From Microbacterium marinum (GTDB taxonomy: Bacteria > Actinomycetota > Actinomycetes > Actinomycetales > Microbacteriaceae): a DNA stretch of 64,000 nt. The notes below the pieces were generated by a model. It ran no database searches. It was not told where the DNA came from and was given only the letters and a program-made list of their open reading frames with translations. Of this stretch, positions 8,784 through 18,618 are shown one piece after another; position 1 is the stretch's first letter; every line of letters begins with the position of its first letter. Position numbers and translations under genes: made by a program. Location of the stretch: the NCBI RefSeq assembly GCF_014204835.1, contig NZ_JACHMD010000001.1, positions 2,418,001-2,482,000 on the forward strand, in the 5' to 3' direction.

Positions 8784-10307
8784 TCAGCGCTGGCGCTTCT
8801 CGCGCACCCGCATGTTCGTCACGATCGGCGTGCCCTCGAAGCCGAAGATTTCGCGCAGGCGGCGCTGGATGAAGCGCCGGTATCCCGGGTCGAGGAATCC
8901 GGTCGTGAACAGCACGAATGTCGGCGGCCGGGTGGACGCCTGCGTGCCGAACAGGATGCGCGGCTGCTTGCCGCCTCGCAGCGGATGCGGGTGCTCGGCG
9001 ACGAGCTCGGCGAGGAACGCATTGAACTTGCCGGTCGGGATGCGCTGATCCCACGACTCGAGTGCGGTCTCGAGGGCCGGCACGAGCTTGTCGAGGTGAC
9101 GACCGGTGCGCGCAGACAGGTTCACGCGCGGTGCCCACGTCACGTGCGCGAGGTCCTGCTCGATCTCCCGCTCCAGGTAGCGGCGCCGATCGGCGTTGTC
9201 CATGTCGACGTCGTTGAGGCGGTCCCACTTGTTGAACGCCAGCACGAGCGCGCGCCCGGACTCGAGCACGAGGTCGATGATGTTGAGGTCCTGCACACTG
9301 ATCGACTCGGTGACATCGAGGACGACGACAGCGACCTCTGCCTTCTCGAGCGCGGCACTCGTACGCAGCGACGCGTAGAAATCGGCGCCCTGCGACAGGT
9401 GGACACGACGACGGATGCCGGCGGTGTCGACCAGACGCCACAGTTTGCCGCCGAGCTCGACGACCTCGTCGACCGGGTCACGGGTGGTGCCGGCGAGATC
9501 GTTCACGACGACCCGCTCCTCACCCGCCGCCTTGTTGAGCAGCGACGACTTGCCGACATTCGGACGCCCCAGGATCGCGACGCGGCGCGGCCCGCCGAGT
9601 TCGTTCTTCGCGACGGCCGACACCTCAGGGAGGACCTTCATGACCTCGTCGAGGAGATCGGCCACCCCGCGCCCGTGGATCGCGGACACCGGGTGCGGCT
9701 CACCGAGACCGAGGTTCCAGAGGGCTGCGGCCTCGGGCTCCTGGCGAGCGTCGTCGATCTTGTTCGCAATGAGGAAGACCGGCTTGTCCGTCTTGCGCAG
9801 CATCCGCACGACCTGCTCGTCGGTCGCGGTGGCTCCCACCATCGCGTCCACGACGAACAGGACGACGTCGCAGAGCTCGATCGCGACCTCAGCCTGAGCG
9901 GCCACCGAACGGTCGATGCCGCGCGCGTCGGGCTCCCACCCGCCGGTGTCGACGAGGGTGAAGCGGCGATCCATCCACTCGGCCTTGTAGCTCACCCGGT
10001 CGCGGGTGACCCCGGGGGTGTCCTCCACGACGGCCTCGCGCCGGCCGAGGATGCGGTTCACGAGCGCGGACTTGCCGACGTTCGGTCGACCGACGATCGC
10101 CACGACGGGCAGCGCCGGGAGCATCTCGACGACCTCGCCGCCGGCGGTGAACCCGGCCAGCAGATCGGCGTCCTCATCATCCAGCTCGTAGTCGGCGAGC
10201 GAGGCGCGCAGGGCCGCGGCCCGCTGATCGGCGAGCTGCTCATCGAGATTCGCGAGCTTCTCCTCGAGCTGATCGGGGCCGGCTTCGTATTCGTCTTCGG
10301 CGCTCAT
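8784..10307 (-). CDS. der: Ribosome biogenesis GTPase Der (EngA)
   Basis: The 507-residue protein has two tandem GTPase domains and the C-terminal KH-like domain. The first Walker A is GRPNVGKS (residues 73-80), with DTPG, DTGG and NKID; the second is GRPNVGKSS, with DTAG and NKWD. Der acts in maturation of the 50S subunit and is normally essential. An acidic N-terminal extension of about 65 residues precedes the first G domain, as is common in actinobacterial Der. The ATG overlaps the stop of cmk by four bases. Confidence 0.98.
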   Translation of the reverse strand: MSAEDEYEAGPDQLEEKLANLDEQLADQRAAALRASLADYELDDEDADLLAGFTAGGEVVEMLPALPVVAIVGRPNVGKSALVNRILGRREAVVEDTPGVTRDRVSYKAEWMDRRFTLVDTGGWEPDARGIDRSVAAQAEVAIELCDVVLFVVDAMVGATATDEQVVRMLRKTDKPVFLIANKIDDARQEPEAAALWNLGLGEPHPVSAIHGRGVADLLDEVMKVLPEVSAVAKNELGGPRRVAILGRPNVGKSSLLNKAAGEERVVVNDLAGTTRDPVDEVVELGGKLWRLVDTAGIRRRVHLSQGADFYASLRTSAALEKAEVAVVVLDVTESISVQDLNIIDLVLESGRALVLAFNKWDRLNDVDMDNADRRRYLEREIEQDLAHVTWAPRVNLSARTGRHLDKLVPALETALESWDQRIPTGKFNAFLAELVAEHPHPLRGGKQPRILFGTQASTRPPTFVLFTTGFLDPGYRRFIQRRLREIFGFEGTPIVTNMRVREKRQR

Positions 10308-10981
10308 CGTGAGCCTCCCGTTCCCGACCGGATGACGTCCAGGACGGCATCGACGGTCTGTGCGAAATCCAGGTCGGTCGAGTCGACGACCGTCACGCCG
10401 GGGGCGGCGGTGAGGAAGTCGACGACCTGGGAGTCGGATGCATCGCGCTTGTGCAGCGCGGCGGCGACGGCCGCGGCATCCTGTGTGGTCAATTCTGCGC
10501 TCCGTCGGGCAGCGCGCACGTCCGGCGCCGCCGTGAGCAGGATGCGCACAGGTGCGTCGGGGGCGACGACGGTGGTGATATCGCGCCCTTCGACGATGAC
10601 GCCCGGCAGCCCCGAGTCGGCCACCAGCCGCCGGAACATGGTGTTCACGTGCTCGCGGATCACGGGGACGCGCGCGACGCCGCTGACGGCCGAACTCACA
10701 CGCGGCTCGCGGATCGCCTCGGTGACCGAGGTCTCCCCCACCCGGACCCAGTACTCGTCGGGGTCGAGCGAGATGGCGTAGTCGAAGTCGCCGGCGGCAT
10801 CGACGACGGCGGCGGCGTCGGAGGTGTCGGCGTGATGCTCCAGCACGTGCCAGGCGAGCGCACGGTAGGCGGCACCGGTGTCGAGGTATCCGAACCCGAG
10901 CCGGCGCGCGACCTCTTTCGAGACGCTGGACTTGCCGCTGCCGGCCGGGCCGTCGACGGCGATCGTCACGGTGTCAGTCAT
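10304..10981 (-). CDS. cmk: Cytidylate kinase
   Basis: The 225-residue enzyme phosphorylates CMP and dCMP with ATP. It shows the Walker A loop GPAGSGKSS near the start, LDTGAAYRA in the CMP-binding region and EGRDITTVV, all characteristic of Cmk. The ATG at 10981 was chosen because [18 protein letters not shown] fits the family start; an in-frame ATG eight codons earlier lies further inside tyrA. The coding sequence overlaps the 3' end of tyrA by eight bases and the start of der by four, so all three are coupled. Confidence 0.97.
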   Translation of the reverse strand: MTDTVTIAVDGPAGSGKSSVSKEVARRLGFGYLDTGAAYRALAWHVLEHHADTSDAAAVVDAAGDFDYAISLDPDEYWVRVGETSVTEAIREPRVSSAVSGVARVPVIREHVNTMFRRLVADSGLPGVIVEGRDITTVVAPDAPVRILLTAAPDVRAARRSAELTTQDAAAVAAALHKRDASDSQVVDFLTAAPGVTVVDSTDLDFAQTVDAVLDVIRSGTGGSR

Positions 10982-12089
10982 TGAGGCTCGCAATCTTCCA
11001 TCCACGGCTCATGAGGCCTTCGGTCGCGACCGTGGCGGCCGAGGGCACGACGCTGATCTCGCCGAGACCGAACAAGGCACCCGGGGAGTGCTCCAGGCGG
11101 AAGTCCTCGACGTTGACCTCCAGCTCGCCGAGGTCGCCGAACAGGCGTCCCAGCTGTCCCGGCGTGTCGTCGACGATCACCACGACCGTCTCGAACCGGC
11201 GGTTCTGACCGTGCTTGCCCGGCAGCCGCTCCACGCCCTCGTTGCCGCGCCGGATCGTGTCGGCGACCGCGCGACGCGAGCCCGGGCGGTCGGGGGCACG
11301 AAGCGCGGACGACACCGACCGCAGGTCGTCGGCCAGCGCGTCCAGCACGTCGACGACGGGCTGCGCGTTGGCGCCGAGGATCTGCACCCACAGCTCGGGG
11401 GCGGATGCCGCGATGCGCGTCGTGTCGCGGACGCCCTGACCGGCGAGGCGCAACGCACCCTCCTGCGCACCGACGAACCGGCCCGCCAGGAGCGATGCAA
11501 CCAGCTGCGGGACGTGCGAAACGAGCGCGACCGACCGGTCGTGTTCGACGGGTGTCATCTCGATGGGAGTGGCGCCCAGGTCGAGTGCGAGTCCCTCGAC
11601 GACGGTGAGATCGCGCGCGGAAGTCTCCTCGTCGCGGCAGATGACCCACGGGCGGCCCAGGAAGATGTCTGCGCGCGCGGAGATCGCGCCGCCGCGCTCA
11701 CGACCCGCCATGGGGTGAGAGCCGATGTACCGCGTGAGGTCGACGCCGCGCGAGCGGAGTTCCTGCAGCGGCTCGAGCTTGACGCTCGCGACGTCTGTCA
11801 CGACGGCGTCGGGGTACGCCGCGAGCTCGCGGGCGATGACGTCGGCGGTCACGTCGGGCGGCACCGCGACGACGACGAGCCCCGGGGCGTCGGTCTCGGC
11901 GGGAAGTCTGCCCGCGCCGTAGTCCACCGCGAGACGCAGCTGCGCGGGTGACGCGTCGGCCAGCACCACGTCGACGCCGAGGGCGGTGAGGGCGTGGCCG
12001 ATGCTCGATCCCAGCAGACCGGCGCCGACGATGCGGACCGTGCCGCTCGTTCGGACGGCGCGGGAGCGCGCGTCTGTCGCGTCGGTCAC
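10974..12089 (-). CDS. tyrA: Prephenate dehydrogenase with C-terminal ACT domain
   Basis: The 371-residue enzyme oxidatively decarboxylates prephenate to 4-hydroxyphenylpyruvate in tyrosine synthesis. The Rossmann motif [10 protein letters not shown] lies near residue 22, the substrate-binding sequence [12 protein letters not shown] in the middle, and a helical dimerisation domain follows. Residues of about 290-365 form an ACT-like regulatory domain ([16 protein letters not shown]), which suggests feedback control by an aromatic amino acid. The GTG start overlaps the stop of rluB by four bases. Confidence 0.93.
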   Translation of the reverse strand: MTDATDARSRAVRTSGTVRIVGAGLLGSSIGHALTALGVDVVLADASPAQLRLAVDYGAGRLPAETDAPGLVVVAVPPDVTADVIARELAAYPDAVVTDVASVKLEPLQELRSRGVDLTRYIGSHPMAGRERGGAISARADIFLGRPWVICRDEETSARDLTVVEGLALDLGATPIEMTPVEHDRSVALVSHVPQLVASLLAGRFVGAQEGALRLAGQGVRDTTRIAASAPELWVQILGANAQPVVDVLDALADDLRSVSSALRAPDRPGSRRAVADTIRRGNEGVERLPGKHGQNRRFETVVVIVDDTPGQLGRLFGDLGELEVNVEDFRLEHSPGALFGLGEISVVPSAATVATEGLMSRGWKIASLND

Positions 12090-12859
12090 AACTGCTCCTG
12101 AGTGGGGTCCCCGGGCGGAGTGTCCGCCTGGCGCGCCAACGTCAGCAGCGCGCCACGTTCCACTGTAGTCAACTCGCGCGCCCGGCCCGCTGGGAGCGTC
12201 CCCAGGTGGAGCGGCCCGAACTGCCGGCGCACCAGGTCGATGACGGGGTGACCGACCGCCGCCATCATCCGGCGGACGATCCGGTTGCGCCCCGAGTGTA
12301 GCGTCAGCTCGACGAGGCTCGTGTCGCCGCGGGAGTCGAGCAGACGCGCCTTGTCGGCCGCGATCGGCCCGTCCTCGAGGTCGACGCCTCGCGTCAGCGC
12401 GGCGATCGTCTGCGGGCTGACGCGTCCCTCCACCTTCGCGATGTAGACCTTCGTGACACCGAACGAGGGATGCGCGAGGACGTGCGCGAGGTCGCCGTCG
12501 TTCGTGAGGATGAGAAGGCCACTCGTCTCGGCATCCAATCGACCGACGTTGTAGAGGCGCTCGGGCCAGTCTTTCGTGAAGCGGCGGAGGTCGGGTCGAC
12601 CCTGCTCATCCTTCATCGTCGAGACGACGCCGGTCGGCTTGTTGAGGACGACGTACCGCTTGCTCGTGTCGAGCTGGATCGCGGTGCCGTCGACGTCGAC
12701 GAGGTCGTTCTCGGGATCGATGCGCGACCCGAGCTCGGTGACGACGCGGCCGTTGACGCGCACGCGGCCCTGGACGATGTACTCCTCGCAGACGCGGCGC
12801 GACGCAACGCCCGCGTTCGCGAGCACCTTCTGCAGACGGACACCTTCGGGCTCGGTCAT
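12086..12859 (-). CDS. rluB: 23S rRNA pseudouridine synthase, RsuA/RluB family
   Basis: The 257-residue protein has an N-terminal S4 domain (VRLQKVLANAGVASRRVCEEY) and a pseudouridine synthase domain with the catalytic motif GRLDAETSGLL (Asp in the RLD motif), followed by KVYIAKVEG and GRNRIVRRMM. It modifies a uridine in 23S rRNA; RluB rather than RsuA or RluE is assigned from the scpAB-linked gene order seen across Actinobacteria and Firmicutes. It overlaps both neighbours by four bases. Confidence 0.92.
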   Translation of the reverse strand: MTEPEGVRLQKVLANAGVASRRVCEEYIVQGRVRVNGRVVTELGSRIDPENDLVDVDGTAIQLDTSKRYVVLNKPTGVVSTMKDEQGRPDLRRFTKDWPERLYNVGRLDAETSGLLILTNDGDLAHVLAHPSFGVTKVYIAKVEGRVSPQTIAALTRGVDLEDGPIAADKARLLDSRGDTSLVELTLHSGRNRIVRRMMAAVGHPVIDLVRRQFGPLHLGTLPAGRARELTTVERGALLTLARQADTPPGDPTQEQL

Positions 12860-13458
12860 CGGAGCACCTCTCCCTCGAATCCGGCCGAGCCGTCGTCCAG
12901 CAGCGGCGAGATCGGTGGCAGCTCGTCGAGCGAGTTGATCCCGAGGTGGCCGAGCAGGGCGTCGGTGGTCCGGTAGTTGATCGCCCCGGTTTCGGGGTCG
13001 GTGAACGCCTCGGTGATGAGGCCGCGCGCGAGCAGCGTGCGGACAACGGAGTCGACGTTCACGGCGCGGATGGATGCCACCTGACTGCGCGACACGGGCT
13101 GCTTGTACGCGATGACCGCGAGCGTCTCGAGCGCTGCCTGCGAGAGCCGTGACGGCGCCTGCCCGTTGACGAACTCGGCGACGAGCTCGTCGTGTTCCTC
13201 GCGGACGTAGAAGCGCCAGCCCCCGCCGACCTCGCGCAGCTCGAAGCCGCGGCGGCGCGAGCCACTCTCGCCGTCGTAGTCCGCGACGATCGTCTCCACG
13301 GCCTTCCTGACAGCGGGCACGGGCGAGCCGACTGCGGCGGCGAGGGCAACGAGGCTCTGTGGCTCGTCGACGATCAGCAGGATCGCTTCGACCCGCTCGG
13401 CGACGTCGGCGGGGTCCTGTGAGCGCTGCGGCGGTTCGAGTGCGGCGTCATCGGTCAT
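12856..13458 (-). CDS. scpB: Segregation and condensation protein B
   Basis: The 200-residue ScpB is the winged-helix subunit of the SMC-ScpAB condensin complex. Two winged-helix domains are seen; the most conserved stretch is LSQAALETLAVIAYKQPVSR, followed by a second helix-turn-helix ending GHLGINSLDELPPI. The ATG giving MTDDAALEPPQRS was preferred over one 23 codons upstream, which would lie deep inside scpA. It overlaps scpA by 11 bases and rluB by four. Confidence 0.95.
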   Translation of the reverse strand: MTDDAALEPPQRSQDPADVAERVEAILLIVDEPQSLVALAAAVGSPVPAVRKAVETIVADYDGESGSRRRGFELREVGGGWRFYVREEHDELVAEFVNGQAPSRLSQAALETLAVIAYKQPVSRSQVASIRAVNVDSVVRTLLARGLITEAFTDPETGAINYRTTDALLGHLGINSLDELPPISPLLDDGSAGFEGEVLR

Positions 13459-14308
13459 AGTCGGCTCCCAACGTGGCGAGGTTCTCGGTCGACCAGCGTT
13501 CGGCGGTCCACCGGAGCGTGAGCTCACCCAGCGGTTCGAGCTGCTCGAACGAGAGGGCGGCGTGGCGGTAGAGCTCGAGCACGGCGATGAATCGGGCGAC
13601 GACGATGCCGGCCTGGTCGACGCCCGCGACGAGCTCGCGGAAGTTCAACTGCCCGGCATCCCGAAGCAGGGTGACCACGATCGCGGCCTGCTCTCGGATC
13701 GAGACGAGCGGCGCGTGCAGATGGTCGAGGCCGACGTGCGGGATCTCCTTCGGCGCGAAGGCGAACATCGCGATGGCGGCGAAATCATTCGGCGTGAGGG
13801 TCCACACCAGCTCCGGGACGGCGCGGCGGTGCTTCTCGTCGAGGCGAACGGCGCGGACATGGCGCTTGCCTTCCCGTTCGAGGCACCGCGAGAACCACGC
13901 CGAGACCTCCTTGAACGCGCGATACTGCAGCAGTCGGGCGAACAGGAGGTCGCGCGCCTCGAGGAGGGCCACCGACTCGGCATCCACCAGCTCGCCCTGC
14001 GGGAGGAGCCCCGCCACCTTCATGTCGAGCAGGGTCGCCGCCACCACGAGGAACTCCGACGCCTGCTCGAGGTCGGCCTCACCCGAGAGCCCGCGAAGGT
14101 AGGCGAGGAACTCATCGGTGACTTTGCTGAGCGACACCTCGGTGATATCCATCTCATGCTTCGAGATGAGCGTGAGAAGGAGGTCGAACGGCCCATCGAA
14201 GTTGCCCAGCGACACCCGGAAACCGTCACCGGCCGGGGCCGTCTCGGTCGCATCGGCGGATGCCGCCGGGTCGAGCTCTCGCGCGGCGTCCTCAGGCGAC
14301 GGCGCCAC
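13448..14308 (-). CDS. scpA: Segregation and condensation protein A
   Basis: The 286-residue kleisin subunit of SMC-ScpAB has the typical N-terminal motif FDGPFDLLLTLISKHEMDITEVSLSKV and a helical body (ASEFLVVAATLLDMKVAGLLPQ), ending with a winged-helix that would contact the SMC head. The GTG start at 14308 overlaps the 3' end of parA by 17 bases and is preceded by GGGAG at the right distance. Upstream sequence in the same frame is antisense-like noise within parA, so a longer protein was rejected. Confidence 0.95.
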   Translation of the reverse strand: MAPSPEDAARELDPAASADATETAPAGDGFRVSLGNFDGPFDLLLTLISKHEMDITEVSLSKVTDEFLAYLRGLSGEADLEQASEFLVVAATLLDMKVAGLLPQGELVDAESVALLEARDLLFARLLQYRAFKEVSAWFSRCLEREGKRHVRAVRLDEKHRRAVPELVWTLTPNDFAAIAMFAFAPKEIPHVGLDHLHAPLVSIREQAAIVVTLLRDAGQLNFRELVAGVDQAGIVVARFIAVLELYRHAALSFEQLEPLGELTLRWTAERWSTENLATLGADYDR

Positions 14309-15182
14309 GGGACACCAGCTCCCGGGCCAGCCGCAGGTAGGCCTGGGCCGCGGAGTGCTCCGGCGCGAACTTGGTGATCGGCACACCGGCCACGGACGCG
14401 TCGGGGAACTTGACCGTGCGCCCGATGACCGTCTCGAGCACGTCGTCTCCGAAGGCGTCGACGACCCGCTCGAGCACCTCGCGGGAGTGGAGGGTGCGCG
14501 GGTCGTACATTGTTGCCAGCACGCCGTCGAGGGTGATCGACGGGTTGAGGCGGTCGCGGACCTTGTCGATGGTCTCGATGAGGAGCGCCACACCGCGCAG
14601 CGCGAAGAACTCGCACTCCAGCGGGATGAGCACCCCGTGGCTCGCGGTGAGCGCGTTGACGGTGAGGAGGCCCAGCGAGGGCTGGCAGTCGACGAGGATG
14701 ACGTCGTAGTCGCCGGCGACCTTACGGAGCACGCGCGCGAGGATGGTCTCCCGCGCGACCTCGTTGACGAGGTGGACCTCCGCCGCGGAGAGATCGATGT
14801 TGGCCGGGATGACATCGAGGTTCTCCACCGCCGTCGGCACGATGACCTCGTTCGGGTCGCGCTTCGGGTCGAGCAGGAGGTCGTAGATCGTCGGGGTGTC
14901 GTGCGTCTGGATGCCGAGGCCTGCCGACAGCGCGCCCTGCGGGTCGAAGTCGACCGCGAGCACCCGACGGCCGTACGACGCGAGACCTGCGGCCAGGTTG
15001 ATGGTCGTCGTCGTCTTGCCGACGCCGCCCTTCTGGTTGCACAGCGAGATGATCCGTGCCGGGCCGTGCCCGTCGAGCTTCGGAGGCGTGGGGAACCCGT
15101 GGTAGGGACGACCGGTCGGGCCGATGGGGGTGTCGCCGGACACCGCCGCTTCGGCTTCCGCCGTGCTCCGCTTGCTCGCCAC
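14292..15182 (-). CDS. ParA/Soj-family ATPase
   Basis: The 296-residue protein is a deviant Walker ATPase: KGGVGKTTTT carries the signature Lys, followed by DFDPQGALS and VDCQPSLGLLTVNAL. An N-terminal tail of about 40 residues precedes the ATPase fold. No parB follows; instead the gene is coupled to scpA. The same arrangement is found in other Actinobacteria (the Rv1708 position), where this ParA paralogue is separate from the origin-linked parAB pair. A role in chromosome organisation together with ScpAB is likely. The GTG start has GGGAG upstream. Confidence 0.92.
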   Translation of the reverse strand: MASKRSTAEAEAAVSGDTPIGPTGRPYHGFPTPPKLDGHGPARIISLCNQKGGVGKTTTTINLAAGLASYGRRVLAVDFDPQGALSAGLGIQTHDTPTIYDLLLDPKRDPNEVIVPTAVENLDVIPANIDLSAAEVHLVNEVARETILARVLRKVAGDYDVILVDCQPSLGLLTVNALTASHGVLIPLECEFFALRGVALLIETIDKVRDRLNPSITLDGVLATMYDPRTLHSREVLERVVDAFGDDVLETVIGRTVKFPDASVAGVPITKFAPEHSAAQAYLRLARELVSRGAVA

Positions 15183-15268
15183 TGATCTCCCGCCTTCGCC
15201 GTGCTCCCCCGAGTCTAATCACCGCCGGGCACCACGCCCGGAATGACGCCCGCCGAGTCCTGACCTGT

Positions 15269-16192
15269 TCAGCGCGCCCGCGGGTGCGACGTGAGGTAGA
15301 CGTCGCGGAGCGCGTCCACGGTGACGTGCGTGTAGATCTGCGTCGTCGCGACTGACGCGTGTCCGAGCAGCTCCTGGACGACGCGGACATCGGCGCCGCC
15401 CTGGAGAAGGTGGGTCGCGAACGAGTGACGCAGCGTGTGCGGCGAAACGTGCGCGGAGATCCCGGCACGCTCCGCGGCCTGCTGGATGACGAGCCACGCG
15501 CTCTGTCGCGAGAGCGGAGCGCCGCGCGCGCCGAGAAAGGCCCGCGGCGTCGCGCGTCCACGCGTGGAGAGCTCCGGACGCACCCTCGTCAGGTACGCGT
15601 CGACCGCGGCGCGTGCGTAGGACCCGACCGGGACGATGCGCTCCTTCGCGCCCTTTCCGCGGACGCGGAGGACGTCGCCGTGGCCGAGGTCGTCGACGTC
15701 GAGCTCGACGATCTCGCTCACCCGCGCGCCCGTCGCGTAGAGGAGTTCGAGCAGCGCCCGGTCTCGGACGCCGACGAGATCGCCTGGCGCGGCACCCGCC
15801 GGCTCGGGCCCGGCACCGTCGAGCAATCGCGAGACGTCATCGACCGACAGTGCCTTGGGTAGCCGCATCGGAGCTTTCGGCGGGCGGAGCCGCCCGGTGG
15901 GGTCGGACTCGGCGATCCCCTCCCGCGCCAGGAAGCGGTGGAGGCTTCGGACCGACGACTGCAGACGCGCGAGCGACGTCGCGGCGGGCGGAGGCTCCGC
16001 GGCCGCGCGTTCCGCTGCGAACTCGGCGACGCGCTCGGGGGTGATCTCCCCGGTATCGCGGATGCCGTGCGATTCGAGCCACGCGCGGTACGCGGCGAGG
16101 TCACGTCGATAGGCCGCGACGGTGTGCTCGGACAGGCCGCGCTCGATCGTGATGTGACGCACGAAAGCGTCGACGGCACGCTCGAGGTTCAC
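15269..16192 (-). CDS. xerD: Site-specific tyrosine recombinase XerD
   Basis: The 307-residue recombinase resolves chromosome dimers at dif. The N-terminal SAM-like core-binding domain (residues 5-95) is followed by the catalytic domain with Arg157 (TGARVSE), Lys180 (RGKGAKER), His252 and Arg255 ([10 protein letters not shown]), His278 (LLGHAS) and Tyr287 (QIYTHV): all active-site residues are present. The GTG start eight bases before the end of the NUDIX gene gives the usual N-terminus; a longer form would read through that gene. An 86-base gap separates it from parA. Confidence 0.95.
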   Translation of the reverse strand: MNLERAVDAFVRHITIERGLSEHTVAAYRRDLAAYRAWLESHGIRDTGEITPERVAEFAAERAAAEPPPAATSLARLQSSVRSLHRFLAREGIAESDPTGRLRPPKAPMRLPKALSVDDVSRLLDGAGPEPAGAAPGDLVGVRDRALLELLYATGARVSEIVELDVDDLGHGDVLRVRGKGAKERIVPVGSYARAAVDAYLTRVRPELSTRGRATPRAFLGARGAPLSRQSAWLVIQQAAERAGISAHVSPHTLRHSFATHLLQGGADVRVVQELLGHASVATTQIYTHVTVDALRDVYLTSHPRAR

Positions 16193-16199
16193 GCCCGGC

Positions 16200-16841
16200 T
16201 CATTCCGCCGGCGCCCCCACCGGTCGTGACCGGCCCGGCCACGCGGCATCCGGAGCACCGAGGGTCGACCAGCGCCGGCTCCGCGCCGCGTCCGCAGCAA
16301 GTGCGGCGATCACGAGCGACGGGTTCTGCACTCGGCGCGCCAGGACGGCGCCGACGAGCTCGTCGAGCGGAACCCAGCGCACCTCGATGTCGGCTTCCTC
16401 CTCGGTGCGGGCGAACGTCTCGGCTGCGGGCGCCAGCTCGCGTGCGAGGTAGATGCGGATCGCCTCGTCGCTGCCGCCGGGGCTCGTGAAGAAGTCTGAC
16501 AGCACGTCCCACCGCGCCGCGGTGAGGTCGGCCTCCTCGGCGAGCTCGCGCTTCGCCGCTTCGAGCGGATCCTCCCCCGGCACGTCGAGGAGCCCTGCGG
16601 GGATCTCCCACTCGCGCATGCGCACGGGATGCCGGTACTGCTGGATCAGCAGGGCACGATCCTGCTCGTCGAGCGCCAAGACCGCGACCGCGCCGCTGTG
16701 ATCGACGTACTCGCGGACGATCGACCCGTCGCCGTATGCGAACTCGTCACGGCGGAGGTTCCAGACCCGTCCCTCGTAGACCGTGGTCGATTCGGTGACG
16801 GTGACCGGCGCCGGCTCGTCGCGGAGGTCGCTCGCGGTCAT
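16200..16841 (-). CDS. NUDIX hydrolase, ADP-ribose pyrophosphatase-like
   Basis: The 213-residue protein has a complete NUDIX box (G-x5-E-x7-REL-x-EE-x) in the segment [22 protein letters not shown]. The upstream sequence [15 protein letters not shown] and the downstream [10 protein letters not shown] are typical of ADP-ribose pyrophosphatases, which cleave ADP-ribose to AMP and ribose 5-phosphate. It lies between pyrG and xerD, the same place as Rv1700 in Mycobacterium. The C-terminal 30 residues are Arg/Pro-rich and not part of the fold. Confidence 0.92.
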   Translation of the reverse strand: MTASDLRDEPAPVTVTESTTVYEGRVWNLRRDEFAYGDGSIVREYVDHSGAVAVLALDEQDRALLIQQYRHPVRMREWEIPAGLLDVPGEDPLEAAKRELAEEADLTAARWDVLSDFFTSPGGSDEAIRIYLARELAPAAETFARTEEEADIEVRWVPLDELVGAVLARRVQNPSLVIAALAADAARSRRWSTLGAPDAAWPGRSRPVGAPAE

Positions 16842-16847
16842 AGCGAG

Positions 16848-18545
16848 TCAGCCCTCGTTCTCGACGTCGAACAGCTCGCTCGCGCGGTGCCGATCGAGCG
16901 CCGCCGCGATGAGCCCGCGGAACAGCGGGTTCGCCTCGGTCGGCCGCGAGCGGAGCTCGGGATGCGCCTGCGTCGCGATGTAGTACGGGTGCACGTCACG
17001 GGGCAGCTCGACGTACTCGACGAGGTCGAGCTCGGGGTTGAGGCCCGAGAACACGAGACCCGCCTCGGCGATCTGGGCGCGGTACGAGTTGTTGACCTCG
17101 TAGCGGTGGCGATGGCGCTCGGTGGCGCGGTTCGAGCCGTAGACCTCGGCCGCGACCGAGCCCTCGGCGAGCTCCGCCTCGTACAGCCCCAGGCGCATCG
17201 TGCCGCCCAGGTCGCCGCGGTCGAGGATGTCCACCTGCTCCGCCATCGTCGCGATGACGGGGTGCGGGGTCTCGGGGTCGAACTCGCTCGACGACGCACC
17301 CTCGATCCCGGCGACGTGACGCGCGTACTCGATGACCATGCACTGCAGGCCAAGGCAGATGCCGAGCGTCGGAAGGCCCTGCTCGCGCGCGAACTTCAGC
17401 GCGCCGAGCTTGCCCTCGATGCCGCGGATGCCGAAGCCGCCGGGCACGACGATGCCGTCGACTGCGGAGAGCGCCTTCGCCGCGCCCTCGGGCGTCTCGC
17501 ACAGGTCGGACGGGATCCACGTGATCTGGACCTTCGTCTCATGGGCGAAGCCGCCGGCCTTCAGCGCCTCGGTGACCGAAAGATAGGCGTCGGGCAGATC
17601 GATGTATTTGCCGACGAGACCGATCGTGACTTCGTGCTTGGGGTTGTGGACCGCGTTGAGGACCTTGTTCCAGCGGGTCCAGTCGGTCTCCCCCGCCTTC
17701 GCGCTCAGCCCGAGGCGGCGCACGATGTACGAGTCCAGGCCCTGCTCGCTCAGCGTCGAGGGGATGTCGTAGATGCTCGGCAGGTCGACCGTGTTGATGA
17801 CGGCGTCCTCGTCGACGTCGCACATGAGCGCGATCTTGCGCTTGTTCGACTCGGTGACCGGTCGGTCGCTGCGGAGGACGAGTGCATCGGGCTGGATGCC
17901 GATGGAACGCAGCATCGCGACCGAGTGCTGCGTCGGCTTCGTCTTCTGCTCCCCCGAGGCGCCCATGAACGGGACCAGCGAGACGTGGACGAAGAACACG
18001 TTGTCGCGGCCGAGCTCGTGGCGGATCTGCCGGGCGGACTCGATGAACGGCTGCGACTCGATGTCGCCGACCGTCCCGCCGACCTCGGTGATGATCACGT
18101 CGGGCCGGGGCTCCTCGCTCGCCTGCAGCCGCATCCGTCGCTTGATCTCGTCGGAGATGTGCGGGATGACCTGCACCGTGTCGCCGAGGTACTCGCCGCG
18201 GCGCTCCTTTGCGATGACCTCGGAGTAGATCTGACCGGTCGTGACGTTGGCCGCCTGGCTGAGCTCGATGTCGAGGAAGCGCTCGTAGTGGCCGATGTCG
18301 AGGTCGGTCTCGGCGCCGTCGTCAGTCACGAAGACCTCGCCGTGCTGGAACGGGTTCATCGTTCCGGGGTCGACGTTCAGGTACGGGTCGAGCTTCTGCA
18401 TGACCACGCGGAGCCCACGAGCAGTCAGGAGGTTGCCGAGGCTGGCCGCCGTCAGGCCCTTCCCCAACGAAGAAACGACACCACCCGTCACGAAAATGTG
18501 CTTGGTGATGTCGTTGTTGCGTCCCGCGCCCGAAGTGTCCGTCAC
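16848..18545 (-). CDS. pyrG: CTP synthase
   Basis: The 565-residue enzyme makes CTP from UTP, ATP and glutamine. The N-terminal synthase domain begins [21 protein letters not shown] with its P-loop, and contains [20 protein letters not shown]. The C-terminal class I glutamine amidotransferase domain shows the oxyanion sequence PGGFGIRG, the nucleophile Cys in GICLGLQ and the His/Glu pair in HPELRSRP. It starts with GTG 73 bases after recN and ends six bases before the NUDIX start. Confidence 0.99.
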   Translation of the reverse strand: MTDTSGAGRNNDITKHIFVTGGVVSSLGKGLTAASLGNLLTARGLRVVMQKLDPYLNVDPGTMNPFQHGEVFVTDDGAETDLDIGHYERFLDIELSQAANVTTGQIYSEVIAKERRGEYLGDTVQVIPHISDEIKRRMRLQASEEPRPDVIITEVGGTVGDIESQPFIESARQIRHELGRDNVFFVHVSLVPFMGASGEQKTKPTQHSVAMLRSIGIQPDALVLRSDRPVTESNKRKIALMCDVDEDAVINTVDLPSIYDIPSTLSEQGLDSYIVRRLGLSAKAGETDWTRWNKVLNAVHNPKHEVTIGLVGKYIDLPDAYLSVTEALKAGGFAHETKVQITWIPSDLCETPEGAAKALSAVDGIVVPGGFGIRGIEGKLGALKFAREQGLPTLGICLGLQCMVIEYARHVAGIEGASSSEFDPETPHPVIATMAEQVDILDRGDLGGTMRLGLYEAELAEGSVAAEVYGSNRATERHRHRYEVNNSYRAQIAEAGLVFSGLNPELDLVEYVELPRDVHPYYIATQAHPELRSRPTEANPLFRGLIAAALDRHRASELFDVENEG

Positions 18546-18618
18546 GGGCTTTCACCCTATCAGCCTTGGACGGAAACCGGCCCTGAATGAACCCAGGGTG
18601 TCGCCTCGATCGCGCCGA

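Noticed and set aside
8505..10781. A 758-codon plus-strand frame opposite der and cmk
   Set aside because: It is the antisense shadow of two certain genes; its product is rich in Arg, His, Gly and Asp as expected from high-GC antisense reading and has no family motif.
14292..15182. Origin-proximal parAB locus
   Set aside because: No parB gene and no parS-like GTTTCACGTGAAAC site is present; the gene belongs to the scpAB neighbourhood.
16629..18590. A 653-codon plus-strand frame opposite pyrG
   Set aside because: Antisense shadow of a certain gene, with no ribosome site and no recognisable domain.
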